Source: Sphingomonas sp. Root241 (lineage in GTDB: Bacteria > Pseudomonadota > Alphaproteobacteria > Sphingomonadales > Sphingomonadaceae). From it: a stretch of DNA of 64,000 nt. Under the pieces are notes generated by a model that saw only the letters and a list, made by a program, of their open reading frames with translations, did not search any database and had not been told where the DNA came from. The stretch lies in the NCBI RefSeq assembly GCF_001428865.1, contig NZ_LMIV01000003.1, positions 375,742-439,741 of the forward strand, written 5' to 3'. Both the position numbers and the translations under genes were made by a program. Below are positions 32,936-49,548 of the stretch, in pieces. How positions within the stretch are numbered: position 1 is the first letter of the stretch; every line of letters starts with the position of its first letter.

Positions 32936-33481
32936 ATGAGGGTATTTATCGGATCGACGCTGCTGCTGGCGTCTATCGCATGCGCTACGCCGGCCAGCGC
33001 ACAGGAAGCGGCCCCTACGGTCGAAACGGCGGCCATCCCGGCGGCTGCGCCCACCCCCCCGGCACCTGCTCCGGCGATCATCACCAAATCCGGTACGATC
33101 GGCGAGGCGCCGGCGGGCAAGGCGCAGATCGTGTTCTGGCGCCCCGGCAGCCTCATGGGAATGGCGCTCGGCTGCACCGTGCGCGAGGGCGAAGGCGCCG
33201 GGGAGATCGAGGTCGCTCGGCTAGGGGCGGGGAAATATTGGGTCCACACCGCCGAACCCGGCAAGCACGTTTATTACACTACCGGCGAGGCGACCGATCG
33301 GCTCAACATGGAGCTGGAGGAAGGCGAAACCTATTTCGTCCGCTGCTCAATCGGCATGGGCATCATGTCCGGCCGGGCCCAGGTATCGCCATCGGATCGC
33401 GCGACCTTCGCCGATCGCGCGAAGAAAATGAAGCTGTGGAACAAGAAGGACGAGAAGGAAAAGGCTGCGAAGACCAGCTGA
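32936..33481 (+). CDS. Secreted DUF2846-like protein
   Basis: This 181-residue product has a signal peptide (MRVFIGSTLLLASIACATPASA) and a mature domain resembling DUF2846: GKAQIVFWRPGSLMGMALGC, IEVARLGAGKYWVHTAEPGKHVYY and a later EEGETYFVRCS. The Ala/Pro-rich segment after the signal is a linker. Despite the Cys in the signal, the residues before it do not make a standard lipobox. ATG 32936 follows GGGAGGGGAGTAGGA; an ATG at 32909 overlaps the previous stop. A strong terminator follows. Confidence 0.65.
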   Translation: MRVFIGSTLLLASIACATPASAQEAAPTVETAAIPAAAPTPPAPAPAIITKSGTIGEAPAGKAQIVFWRPGSLMGMALGCTVREGEGAGEIEVARLGAGKYWVHTAEPGKHVYYTTGEATDRLNMELEEGETYFVRCSIGMGIMSGRAQVSPSDRATFADRAKKMKLWNKKDEKEKAAKTS

Positions 33482-33502
33482 CCGTCTGATCGCCGACAAA
33501 GA

Positions 33503-33538
33503 AAAAGCCGCCGTCCGGTCTCCCGGGCGGCGGCTTTT
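33503..33538. terminator. Bidirectional intrinsic terminator between a secreted-protein gene and rpoC
   Basis: AAAAGCCGCCG and CGGCGGCTTTT form an 11-bp stem with T-rich tracts on both strands (CTTTTCTTTGTT on plus, CTTTTTCTTTG on minus). It can end both the convergent plus-strand gene and the rpoBC transcript. Confidence 0.9.
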
Positions 33539-33573
33539 CTTTGTTCAGCGCGTGAGCGGCCGAACGGAAGCGA

Positions 33574-37869
<4,296 letters not shown>

Positions 37870-37949
37870 TTCTGTTTCCTCATGGGAGGACAATTTCTCT
37901 GGGCAAAGGGGAACAAGTGTCACTCCGAAGTTGACACTCGATCCTGTCC

Positions 37950-42104
<4,155 letters not shown>

Positions 42105-42473
42105 GGGTGTTTTGTGCCTCGTCAGCCGTAAAATCACTGCCCCTTTCCGGGGCCGGGACGTGCGAAAGGACGCGAAAAGGCCGCGCGACTTCCTTCTCGG
42201 AATTCGGCAGCTTTCAGCGTCCTATGAACTCCACAACTCCAATTCGCACGATGCACTGCGCGACGGCGCATCATTTCCCGGTGCTGTGGTGTGAGTGGCG
42301 ATATAGGGAACGGGGCCGCGTCTGTCAAACCGGCGGTGGAACCTTTTTGCCTTTGGAAAGTGCGGCGATTTTGCGGCTGAACGCTGAATTAACGGTGTAA
42401 TTCGCCGCTCGCGGGCCACGTTCCGGCGCACGTCGCGGTGCCGAGGCCGGGTTCCATTCATTTAACCTTCGTT
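42105..42473. other. Divergent intergenic region with the rpoB promoter and leader
   Basis: About 370 bp without a gene. It holds the rpoB promoter (42300-42328, minus) and a leader of about 190 nt before the rpoB ATG. The other half leads into the Pro-rich membrane protein gene; no clear promoter for it could be singled out. Confidence 0.6.
42300..42328 (-). promoter_or_regulatory. Sigma-70-type promoter for rpoBC
   Basis: On the minus strand TTGACA (42328-42323) is followed after exactly 17 bases by TATATC (42305-42300). The -35 is perfect and the -10 matches four of six. The transcript would start near 42293, leaving a leader of about 190 nt. This gives rpoBC its own promoter, as needed once it is separated from rplJL. 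Confidence 0.75.
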
Positions 42474-43808
42474 ATGATGAAGAAACCACTCCTCAGCCCC
42501 CGCGCCGCGCTGTTTATCGGTGCCGCGCTCCTAGCAACCCCGGCCTTCGCGCAGGAAACGCCCGCGACCCAGACCGTGACGCCGCCGCCGATCCTGGTGA
42601 CGCCGGCGCCGGCTCCGGCACCCGCGACGGCGCCGCGCGTCGAGATGGCGCCGTCGGCACCCATCGTCCAGCCCGCGCCGCCGCCAGGACCGGTGCCCGG
42701 CACCGAAGTGACGCCGCGTGCCGAGACACGGGCTGCACCCCGTGCCGAAACGCGTGCCGCAGCGCGGCCGGCACCCGCCCGCCAGACCACCCGCACCACG
42801 ACGACGACCACGCGCCAGGCCGCTCCGGCACCTGCGCCGGCTGCCGCTCCGGCCGCGCCCGCCGCTCAGGCGCCGGCGCCCGCTGTCGAGGCACCTGCGC
42901 CGACGGCCGTGACTCCGGCGCCCGAGACCGCCGCGCCGCCGCCGGCCGTCGAGACGACGCAGACCGAGACGAGCAGCGGTCCGGGCCTTGCCTGGCCGTG
43001 GCTGCTCGGCGGCCTGCTGCTGGTGCTCGCGGGTGCCGCTGCGCTGCTGCTGATGCGCCGCCGCCGGGACGAGCCGGAATATGTAGCGGAGACCGTGGTT
43101 CGCGAGCCCGAAGCGCCGCGCGCTTCTGAAGCGCCGGTTGCCGCTGCCCCGATCTCGGCGCCGCGTCGCGAACCGGAGCTGACTCCGTTCATGGCTGCGA
43201 CGGCCGCCGCCGCTACGCCCGCCGCCGCCGCCGCGGAACCGGAGACCTTCGCCGAGGCGCGTACCGAGGCCGAGCTCGCCGAGCCGGAGCGCGAGGACCT
43301 CGCCGGCGTCACCGACGCTCCCGCGCCGGTCTCGAACCGCCCGTGGCTCGAGTTCGGGCTGCGCCCGGTCCGTGCCGGCACCAGCGAGGAAGAGGCTCTG
43401 GTCGATGTCGAGCTGACCGTCGGCAATTCGGGCGACGTTCCCGCCCGCGACGTCCGCATCTCGACCTTCATGCTCGCCGATGCCGAGTCGGGCGAAATGG
43501 AGAGCCTGCTCACCGGGGATCGCGGCGACACCGCCGTGCCGCCGGTCACGATCGAGCCCGGCGACGGCACGCGCATCGACGCGCACCTCGCAGTGCCCAA
43601 GGGCGAAATGGGCCGGGTGTTCAACCCGGTCGTGGTCGCCGAGGCGCGCTATACGCTTCCCGACGGCAGCGAGGGCCGCACCTCGGCCCGGTTCAAGATC
43701 GGGCGCCCGTCGCCGGTAGCGGAAGGGGTGGGTCCGATCGGCGCGACTCGGCCGCACATGGTCGAGAGCGTGGAGGCGGAACTGCTGGGAACCCCCGAAC
43801 ACGCCTGA
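42474..43808 (+). CDS. Pro/Ala-rich single-pass membrane protein with C-terminal Ig-like domain (paralogue A)
   Basis: I cannot name this 444-residue protein, but its architecture is clear. It has a signal peptide (1-26, ending AFAQ), a long Pro/Ala/Thr-rich region with an RTTTTTTR stretch (27-170), one membrane helix (about 174-194), a RRRR stop-transfer (195-198), an acidic Ala-rich linker, and a C-terminal beta-rich domain (290-412: FGLRPVRAG, DVELTVGNSGDVPARDVRIS). By the positive-inside rule the Pro-rich part is periplasmic and the folded domain cytoplasmic. The gene at 51024 encodes the same layout with an alignable C-terminal domain. It is divergent from rpoB. Confidence 0.7.
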   Translation: MMKKPLLSPRAALFIGAALLATPAFAQETPATQTVTPPPILVTPAPAPAPATAPRVEMAPSAPIVQPAPPPGPVPGTEVTPRAETRAAPRAETRAAARPAPARQTTRTTTTTTRQAAPAPAPAAAPAAPAAQAPAPAVEAPAPTAVTPAPETAAPPPAVETTQTETSSGPGLAWPWLLGGLLLVLAGAAALLLMRRRRDEPEYVAETVVREPEAPRASEAPVAAAPISAPRREPELTPFMAATAAAATPAAAAAEPETFAEARTEAELAEPEREDLAGVTDAPAPVSNRPWLEFGLRPVRAGTSEEEALVDVELTVGNSGDVPARDVRISTFMLADAESGEMESLLTGDRGDTAVPPVTIEPGDGTRIDAHLAVPKGEMGRVFNPVVVAEARYTLPDGSEGRTSARFKIGRPSPVAEGVGPIGATRPHMVESVEAELLGTPEHA

Positions 43809-43833
43809 ACTCCCGGACAAACCCAGGAAACAC

Positions 43834-43873
43834 GAGCCTGTCCTTACCTTGGTGGGGGCAGGCTCTTCCTTTT
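43834..43873 (+). terminator. Intrinsic terminator after paralogue A
   Basis: GAGCCTG and CAGGCTC pair across an 18-base loop, followed by TTCCTTTT. The short stem and long loop make it moderate. Confidence 0.6.
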
Positions 43874-43924
43874 GGTGCGGCTTTGGACGTATCGGTCTGG
43901 CTTCCCAGGGAGACACAGATCAAA

Positions 43925-45853
43925 ATGAAAAAGTCGCTCGTCGCATTTCTCGCCGCCACTGCGCTGATCCCCGTGGCCCATGCCCAGCAGACCGCGGCCC
44001 CTTCCACCTTCAACGACATTCCGGCGAAGTTCGACCCGCCAGCCCAGCCTTCGGACTTCATCAAGCGCGAAGTGATGATCCCGATGCGCGACGGCGTGAA
44101 GCTCTACACCGTCATCGTCATCCCCAAGGGCGCGAAGAACGCGCCGATCCTGTTCACGCGCACGCCCTATAACGCCGCCGGCCGCGTCAAGCGCACCGAT
44201 AGCACGACGATGATCAACGCGCTGCCCGAAGGCGACGAGGTGTTCGTGCGCGACGGCTATATCCGCGTGTTCCAGGATATCCGCGGCAAGTACAAATCCG
44301 AGGGCGAATATGTGATCACGCGCCCGCCGGTCGGCCCGCTCAACCCGACCAAGGTGGATCACACCACCGACGCGTGGGATTCGATCGACTGGCTGGTCAA
44401 GAACACCCCCGAGAGCAACGGCAAGGTTGGCATGCTCGGCTCGAGCTATGAGGGCTTCACCGTGGTGATGGCGCTGCTCAACCCGCACCCGGCACTCAAG
44501 GTCGCCGCGCCCGAGAGCCCGATGATCGACGGCTGGATGGGCGACGACTGGTTCCATTACGGTGCCTTCCGCCTCGCCAATATCGGCTGGATCGGCTCGC
44601 AGACCGGCTACAAGGGCGACGGCAAGGCGCCCAACCGGCCCGAATGGGACGATTACGAGACCTTCCGCCGGATCGGATCGGCGGGCGAGTGGGCGAAGCA
44701 GTTCGGCTATGACCAGCTGCCGGCGTGGAACAAGATGAGCCAGCACGTCGCCTATGACGAATTCTGGCAGGGCCAGGCGCTCGACAAATTGCTTGCCGCC
44801 AATCCCTCGAACGTGCCGACCCTGTGGGAGCAGGGCATCTGGGATCACGAGGACATGTACGGCGCGATCCACGCCTTCGAGGAGATCCAGAAGACCCGCG
44901 CGGGCGACAAGAACTTCCTGCTGATGGGGCCGTGGCGCCATTCGGGGTTCAACTATAATGGTTCGTCGCTCGGACAGCTCAATTTCGAAGGCGACACGGC
45001 ACTTCAGGCGCGGCGCGACATATTGCTCCCGTTCTTCAATGCGTATCTGAAGGACGGCGCACCTGCCTTCACGCCCGCCAAGGCGAGCTTCTACAATACC
45101 GGCGAGAACCGCTGGGACTATCTGAGCAAATGGCCGCTCGCTTGCGAAACCGGCTGCGACGCGAAGCTCACGCCGATCTATTTGAAGCCCGCCGAAGGGC
45201 TCGGCTTCGACAAGCCAGGGGCGGGATCGGACTCCTATGTCTCCGATCCTTCCAAGCCGGTCCCGCATCTGCCGCGCCCGGTGAACTTCGGCGACGGCCG
45301 CTGGTCGACCTATCTCGTCACCGACCAGCGCTTCGTCGACGGCCGCACCGACGTGATGACCTATGTCACCGAACCGCTGACCGCCCCGGTCCGCGTCTCG
45401 GGCGCGCCGCTGGCGGACCTCTTCGCGAAGACCACGGGCACCGACGGCGATTTCGTGGTCAAGGTGATCGACGTCTATCCGGACGAGATGGCGACGAAGA
45501 AGGAAATGGGCGGGTTCCAGCTGCCGATCGCGATGGACATCTTCCGCGGCCGTTACCGCAATTCCTTCGCCAGGCCCGAGCCGATCCCGGCGAACAAGGT
45601 GCAGGAGTACAAGTTCCGCCTGCCGACGGTGAACCACGTCTTCCAGCCGGGGCACCGGATCATGGTGCAGGTCCAGTCGAGCCTGTTCCCGGTCTATGAC
45701 CGAAACCCGCAGAAATACGTCCCCAACATCTTCTTCGCGAAGAAGTCGGATTACCAGAAGGCGACGGTGACGCTCGTTTATGGCGGGGCGCAGTCGAGCG
45801 CGGTGCTGCTGCCGGTGGTGCCGCTCGATCAGTCGGCAGCGAAGGCGAAGTAA
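43925..45853 (+). CDS. Alpha-amino-acid ester hydrolase-like CocE/NonD serine hydrolase
   Basis: This 642-residue exported hydrolase closely resembles alpha-amino-acid ester hydrolases, which hydrolyse or transfer alpha-amino acyl esters, including side chains of ampicillin- or cephalexin-type beta-lactams. It has a signal peptide (ending AHAQ), the nucleophile serine in LGSSYEGFT, the acid in WDHEDMYGA, and the histidine in GPWRHSGF. The C-terminal jelly-roll typical of the X-Pro dipeptidyl peptidase class follows. Length fits the family. ATG 43925 is used although the purine-rich site is somewhat distant. The natural substrate is unknown; other CocE/NonD roles such as dipeptide ester cleavage remain possible. 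Confidence 0.85.
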   Translation: MKKSLVAFLAATALIPVAHAQQTAAPSTFNDIPAKFDPPAQPSDFIKREVMIPMRDGVKLYTVIVIPKGAKNAPILFTRTPYNAAGRVKRTDSTTMINALPEGDEVFVRDGYIRVFQDIRGKYKSEGEYVITRPPVGPLNPTKVDHTTDAWDSIDWLVKNTPESNGKVGMLGSSYEGFTVVMALLNPHPALKVAAPESPMIDGWMGDDWFHYGAFRLANIGWIGSQTGYKGDGKAPNRPEWDDYETFRRIGSAGEWAKQFGYDQLPAWNKMSQHVAYDEFWQGQALDKLLAANPSNVPTLWEQGIWDHEDMYGAIHAFEEIQKTRAGDKNFLLMGPWRHSGFNYNGSSLGQLNFEGDTALQARRDILLPFFNAYLKDGAPAFTPAKASFYNTGENRWDYLSKWPLACETGCDAKLTPIYLKPAEGLGFDKPGAGSDSYVSDPSKPVPHLPRPVNFGDGRWSTYLVTDQRFVDGRTDVMTYVTEPLTAPVRVSGAPLADLFAKTTGTDGDFVVKVIDVYPDEMATKKEMGGFQLPIAMDIFRGRYRNSFARPEPIPANKVQEYKFRLPTVNHVFQPGHRIMVQVQSSLFPVYDRNPQKYVPNIFFAKKSDYQKATVTLVYGGAQSSAVLLPVVPLDQSAAKAK

Positions 45854-45905
45854 GGCGCGCGGGCGGCAAAGGCTGCCGCCCGGCACAGCGGCGCGCGCAC
45901 TGCGA

Positions 45906-47279
45906 TCAATGGGTCGGCAGGGTCTTTCCCACGGTGTTCGGCGCGTTGGTCTCGTCGCGCCGCGCGGCTTGCCTTAGCCATTCGTCATAGCTGTGCTGCA
46001 ACGCCTCTGGCGGTTCGGTCATCTGCGTGACCAGCGCCAGGGCGTTGCTCGCCGGATCGTCGATCTCGAAGGGATCGCGTTCGCGAAACGCCGTGTAGAC
46101 GCGCTTCAGCGCGCCCTTCTCCTGCAGATAGAGCGCGAAATAGCGCGCGGTGGCCAGGTGCGTCGCCACGCGTTCGGTCGGGCCCATGAAGCCGGTGCTG
46201 CTGCTGCCGGTCATGTCGAAGGCGAACCACGGGCTCGTTATGACGCTCTCGAGCGAGGGCCGCATCTCCCAGGCAATGTCGAGCACGCGTCCCCGCCAGT
46301 TCGGCAGCCCCACCTGCCGGCCGTCGCGGAAGGCCGAGACTTCGTAGAGGCTGGCGATGCCCTCATCGAGCCATTGCGGAATGTCTCCGAAGGAGGCGCG
46401 CACGAGCAGATGGAACAGCTCGTGGAGCAGCGTGCCCGCCTGGGTGCCGCGGATCATCGCGACCGTGGAAAGGTCTTCCTGGAACGCATAGCCGAGCGTC
46501 ACCGGGTTGACGTCCAGCCCATGGATGTCGCGCGCCGCGCGGCGCACTCCGGCGATGTCGGGAGTGAGATAGAGAGTGAGGTGGTAGTCGGGCGGCTCGA
46601 TGCCATATTCGGATCGCAGGAAGCCGACATAATTGTCGAGTATCGTCGCGATCGTCCCGAGCTGCGCATCGGTCTGGCCAGCGGTGGTCACGAACGCATA
46701 GCGGCCGATCACCTTGATCCGTGCGCCGACCGGCGCGATGTCACGCAACGTCGCGGGCACCCGGGCGGCCTCGCTCAGTGGCACCAGCCGCCGCTCCAGT
46801 TCCGCCGGATCGATCGCGCGCAGCTGGCGTGCGGGATAGCTGGCGACCGCGTCGCGGGTCGAATACATCTTGCCGCGGGCGGACGCCCCGGCCGGAACCA
46901 GCCGCTGCAACGCGCTCCGGTCCTGCGGCGATACCACCGCGAGCTGGCCCGCGGCCCGGCAGCGATCGCGCTCGCTCGTCACCCGCAGTTTGTTTTCGCT
47001 GCTGAGCGCATAATTGTAGAGAATGAGGTTCAGCATCCGCGCGCCCCGGTCGCGCTGTCCCGATATCCGGCATGCGCTGGTGCCGAGCATATAATCGATC
47101 TCGGGAGTCCGGCCGTATGGTGCTCGGCGCCATTCCGAAAGCGGGGGGAAGGCCTGGCGATAAAGTGTCTCCAGCCAGTGCTGCCGGCCTTCGCGGTATT
47201 TCTCCCGCTGGGCGTGCGCGTCCGGCGCCATCGCCGCGAACGTGCACGCTGCTGCAAGGCTAGCGATCAGGTACCGCAT
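45906..47279 (-). CDS. Exported zinc metalloprotease (gluzincin, HELFH)
   Basis: This 457-residue exported protein has a signal peptide ending near DAHAQ and a C-terminal zinc-protease domain. HELFH (286-290) supplies two zinc ligands and the catalytic Glu. WLDEG (303-307) probably supplies the third ligand, as in peptidase MA-like gluzincins. The N-terminal half has no recognised fold. ATG 47279 follows GGAGAG; its start overlaps the upstream membrane protein gene by 20 bases, so the two are cotranscribed. The exported location suggests envelope protein turnover. Confidence 0.8.
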   Translation of the reverse strand: MRYLIASLAAACTFAAMAPDAHAQREKYREGRQHWLETLYRQAFPPLSEWRRAPYGRTPEIDYMLGTSACRISGQRDRGARMLNLILYNYALSSENKLRVTSERDRCRAAGQLAVVSPQDRSALQRLVPAGASARGKMYSTRDAVASYPARQLRAIDPAELERRLVPLSEAARVPATLRDIAPVGARIKVIGRYAFVTTAGQTDAQLGTIATILDNYVGFLRSEYGIEPPDYHLTLYLTPDIAGVRRAARDIHGLDVNPVTLGYAFQEDLSTVAMIRGTQAGTLLHELFHLLVRASFGDIPQWLDEGIASLYEVSAFRDGRQVGLPNWRGRVLDIAWEMRPSLESVITSPWFAFDMTGSSSTGFMGPTERVATHLATARYFALYLQEKGALKRVYTAFRERDPFEIDDPASNALALVTQMTEPPEALQHSYDEWLRQAARRDETNAPNTVGKTLPTH

Positions 47280-47949
47280 TGTTCTCTCCATTCGATACGC
47301 CGTGGAGCTCCGCATCTTCCGCGCGTCGTGCTTCAGGGTCCGACAAGTCGCGGGGCGGGGGCAAAGCGGCCTCGCTCGCCTGGCGTGCGCCGATATAGAC
47401 GGGCACGTCGCTGGTCGTGAATTCGAAGCTCGCGGTCAGCGTCACGATCATCAGCACCGTCCCGAGCACCGCGAGGACGATGCCAGGCGAGCTGGTGGCG
47501 AGCGCGTTCTTGAGTCCGGCCTGCTCCATCGAGAGCTGGGTCTGCTCCTCGCGCAGCCTGGCGAGGATGAAGACCGCGCCGACAAAGGCCAGGATCATCC
47601 CGGTCAGGAAACCCAGGTGGCGCGTCCAGGCGCGGAGCAGGAGCGTCGCGTTGACCTGCGCATAGCGATGGCGAAGCGTCTCCTGCTCGAGCAGCACCAG
47701 CGTCTTCCAGCGCAGATAGTCCTGGTCGGTCGCGCCTGCTCCCGCCTGCGCCTCGAACCTGATCAGCGCCTGCTCGATCTGCCCGCTGGGCTGGAACGAT
47801 ACTGCAGTGCCCAGGCGGTTAAGTTGAATCACCGAGGATGCGAAGAAGAAGATCGCCATGAGCGAGATCGCAATAATCGCGAATGGAAGCAGCCGACGTT
47901 GCCACCGGGCGAGTTCGCGGGCTTCGAAAGCTGGCGCAGGCTGGTTCAT
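47260..47949 (-). CDS. Small inner-membrane protein, unknown function
   Basis: This 229-residue protein has about three membrane helices (about 28-48, 120-140 and 160-180) and a glutamine- and acid-rich loop between the first two (FEAQAGAGATDQDYLRWKTL). No family is recognised. ATG 47949 follows GGGGGGAA; the longer frame to 47976 is not needed. Its end overlaps the start of the exported metalloprotease gene, which suggests that it anchors or regulates that protease. Confidence 0.65.
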   Translation of the reverse strand: MNQPAPAFEARELARWQRRLLPFAIIAISLMAIFFFASSVIQLNRLGTAVSFQPSGQIEQALIRFEAQAGAGATDQDYLRWKTLVLLEQETLRHRYAQVNATLLLRAWTRHLGFLTGMILAFVGAVFILARLREEQTQLSMEQAGLKNALATSSPGIVLAVLGTVLMIVTLTASFEFTTSDVPVYIGARQASEAALPPPRDLSDPEARRAEDAELHGVSNGENNAVPDR

Positions 47950-48147
47950 GCGGTTCCCCCCGACTCGATCTAGCATAATGGCACCTCCAACGCATCGTTT
48001 GTTTGCCTGATGGCGAAGCAGGGGTGGCGGTTACTTGCGGATGCCGCGCCGCCAGCTCCGGCGGCGGAAGCGACGATAGGGCTTCCCGTAGTTCCGGCGT
48101 ATCGCTACGCTAATACAGTAGGTGATTCTGGGGAAGGTTCGGAAGTC

Positions 48148-49548
48148 ATGAGGAAGTGGAGCCTCGCGCTTGCCCTGGCGGCGGCCGCAATCCCTGCGGC
48201 GGCACTCGCCCAGCCGGCCCGGTCGGCAGCGGCGAAGCTGCATGTCGACATGCAGTATTTCACGCTGCCCAACGGCCTCAAGGTCGTGCTGTCCAGGGAT
48301 CAGATCGCGCCGACGGTGACGATCGCGACCTATTACGGCATCGGCTTCCGCGTCGAACCCAAGGACCGCACCGGCTTCGCGCATCTGTTCGAGCATCTGA
48401 TGTTCCAGGGATCGAAGCATGCGCCCAAGGGCGTGTTCGACCAGACGGTGACCAATTCGGGCGGGATCAACAACGGTTCGACCCGTTTCGATTTCACCAA
48501 TTACTATGAGGTTCTGCCGTCGAGCGCGCTCGAGCGGATGCTGTGGCTCGAGGCCGATCGCATGGCGAACCCCGCGATCGACCAGACCGTGCTCGCCAAC
48601 CAGCAGGGCGTCGTCGGCAACGAGGTCAAGGTCAACGTCCTCAACCAGCCCTACAGCACCTGGCCGTGGATCGACCTGCCGATGCTGGCCAACACCAATT
48701 GGTATAACAGCCACAATTTCTACGGCGATCTGAAGGAGATCGAAGCGGCGACGGTGCCCGACGCCAAATCCTTCTCCGAGGCATTCTATCGCCCCAGCAA
48801 CGCCGTGCTCGTGATCGCCGGCGACATCGACTATGCCGCCACCCGCGCGATGATCGAGAAATATTTCGGTCCGATCGCGAAGAAACCCGCAGTGGTTCAG
48901 CCCGACATCTCCGAGCCGCGCCAGACCGCGGAGAAGTTCAGGAGCCGCGTCGACGCGCTCGCGCCCAAGCCGGGCTATGCCGCGGGCTATCATGTGCCCG
49001 ATCGGGGAACGCCCGAATGGTATGCGATGGGGCTGATCGACCAGATCCTGCTCCAGGGCGACGACAGCCGGCTGTACCGCAAGCTGGTGCAGGAAACGGG
49101 GATCGCCGGCGAAGTGGGTGGCGGGATCAACGGCGATCTCGGCGACATGTTCGATTATCGCGGGCCGATGCTGTGGAGCTTCAGCTTCACGCACGATCCG
49201 ACGCACAGCCGCGACCAGATCACCAAGGCCGTCGACGACGTCATCGAAGGCATCCGCACCAAGCCGGTGACCGCCGCCGAGCTGGAGCGCGCGCGCACGA
49301 AGATGCGCTCGGACCTTTACGGCACGATCGACAGCGGCGGGCGGATCGGGCTGATCAACCTGCTCGCGGTCTATGCCCTGTTCGACAATGATCCGCAGGC
49401 AGTGAACCGCATCGAAGAGGGCTTCGCCAAGGTGACGCCCGTGCTGATCCAGAAGACCGCGCAGGAATATCTGCGGCGCACCAATCGCTCGATCTACGTC
49501 ATCGAACCCGGCGCTGCGAAGGCTGCCGGTGCACAAGGAGGCAAGTGA
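48148..49548 (+). CDS. M16 zinc peptidase, catalytic subunit (HxxEH)
   Basis: This 466-residue exported M16 peptidase has a signal peptide ending near ALAQP. The inverted zinc motif is HLFEH, with H79, E82 and H83, and the third ligand is E159 in VVGNEVKVN, 76 residues after H83 as the family requires. The C-terminal half is the second M16 lobe. ATG 48148 is chosen because it begins the signal peptide; the frame from 48010 includes the divergent intergenic region. Its stop overlaps the start of a second M16 gene that lacks the zinc site, so the two should form a heterodimeric periplasmic protease. Confidence 0.92.
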   Translation: MRKWSLALALAAAAIPAAALAQPARSAAAKLHVDMQYFTLPNGLKVVLSRDQIAPTVTIATYYGIGFRVEPKDRTGFAHLFEHLMFQGSKHAPKGVFDQTVTNSGGINNGSTRFDFTNYYEVLPSSALERMLWLEADRMANPAIDQTVLANQQGVVGNEVKVNVLNQPYSTWPWIDLPMLANTNWYNSHNFYGDLKEIEAATVPDAKSFSEAFYRPSNAVLVIAGDIDYAATRAMIEKYFGPIAKKPAVVQPDISEPRQTAEKFRSRVDALAPKPGYAAGYHVPDRGTPEWYAMGLIDQILLQGDDSRLYRKLVQETGIAGEVGGGINGDLGDMFDYRGPMLWSFSFTHDPTHSRDQITKAVDDVIEGIRTKPVTAAELERARTKMRSDLYGTIDSGGRIGLINLLAVYALFDNDPQAVNRIEEGFAKVTPVLIQKTAQEYLRRTNRSIYVIEPGAAKAAGAQGGK

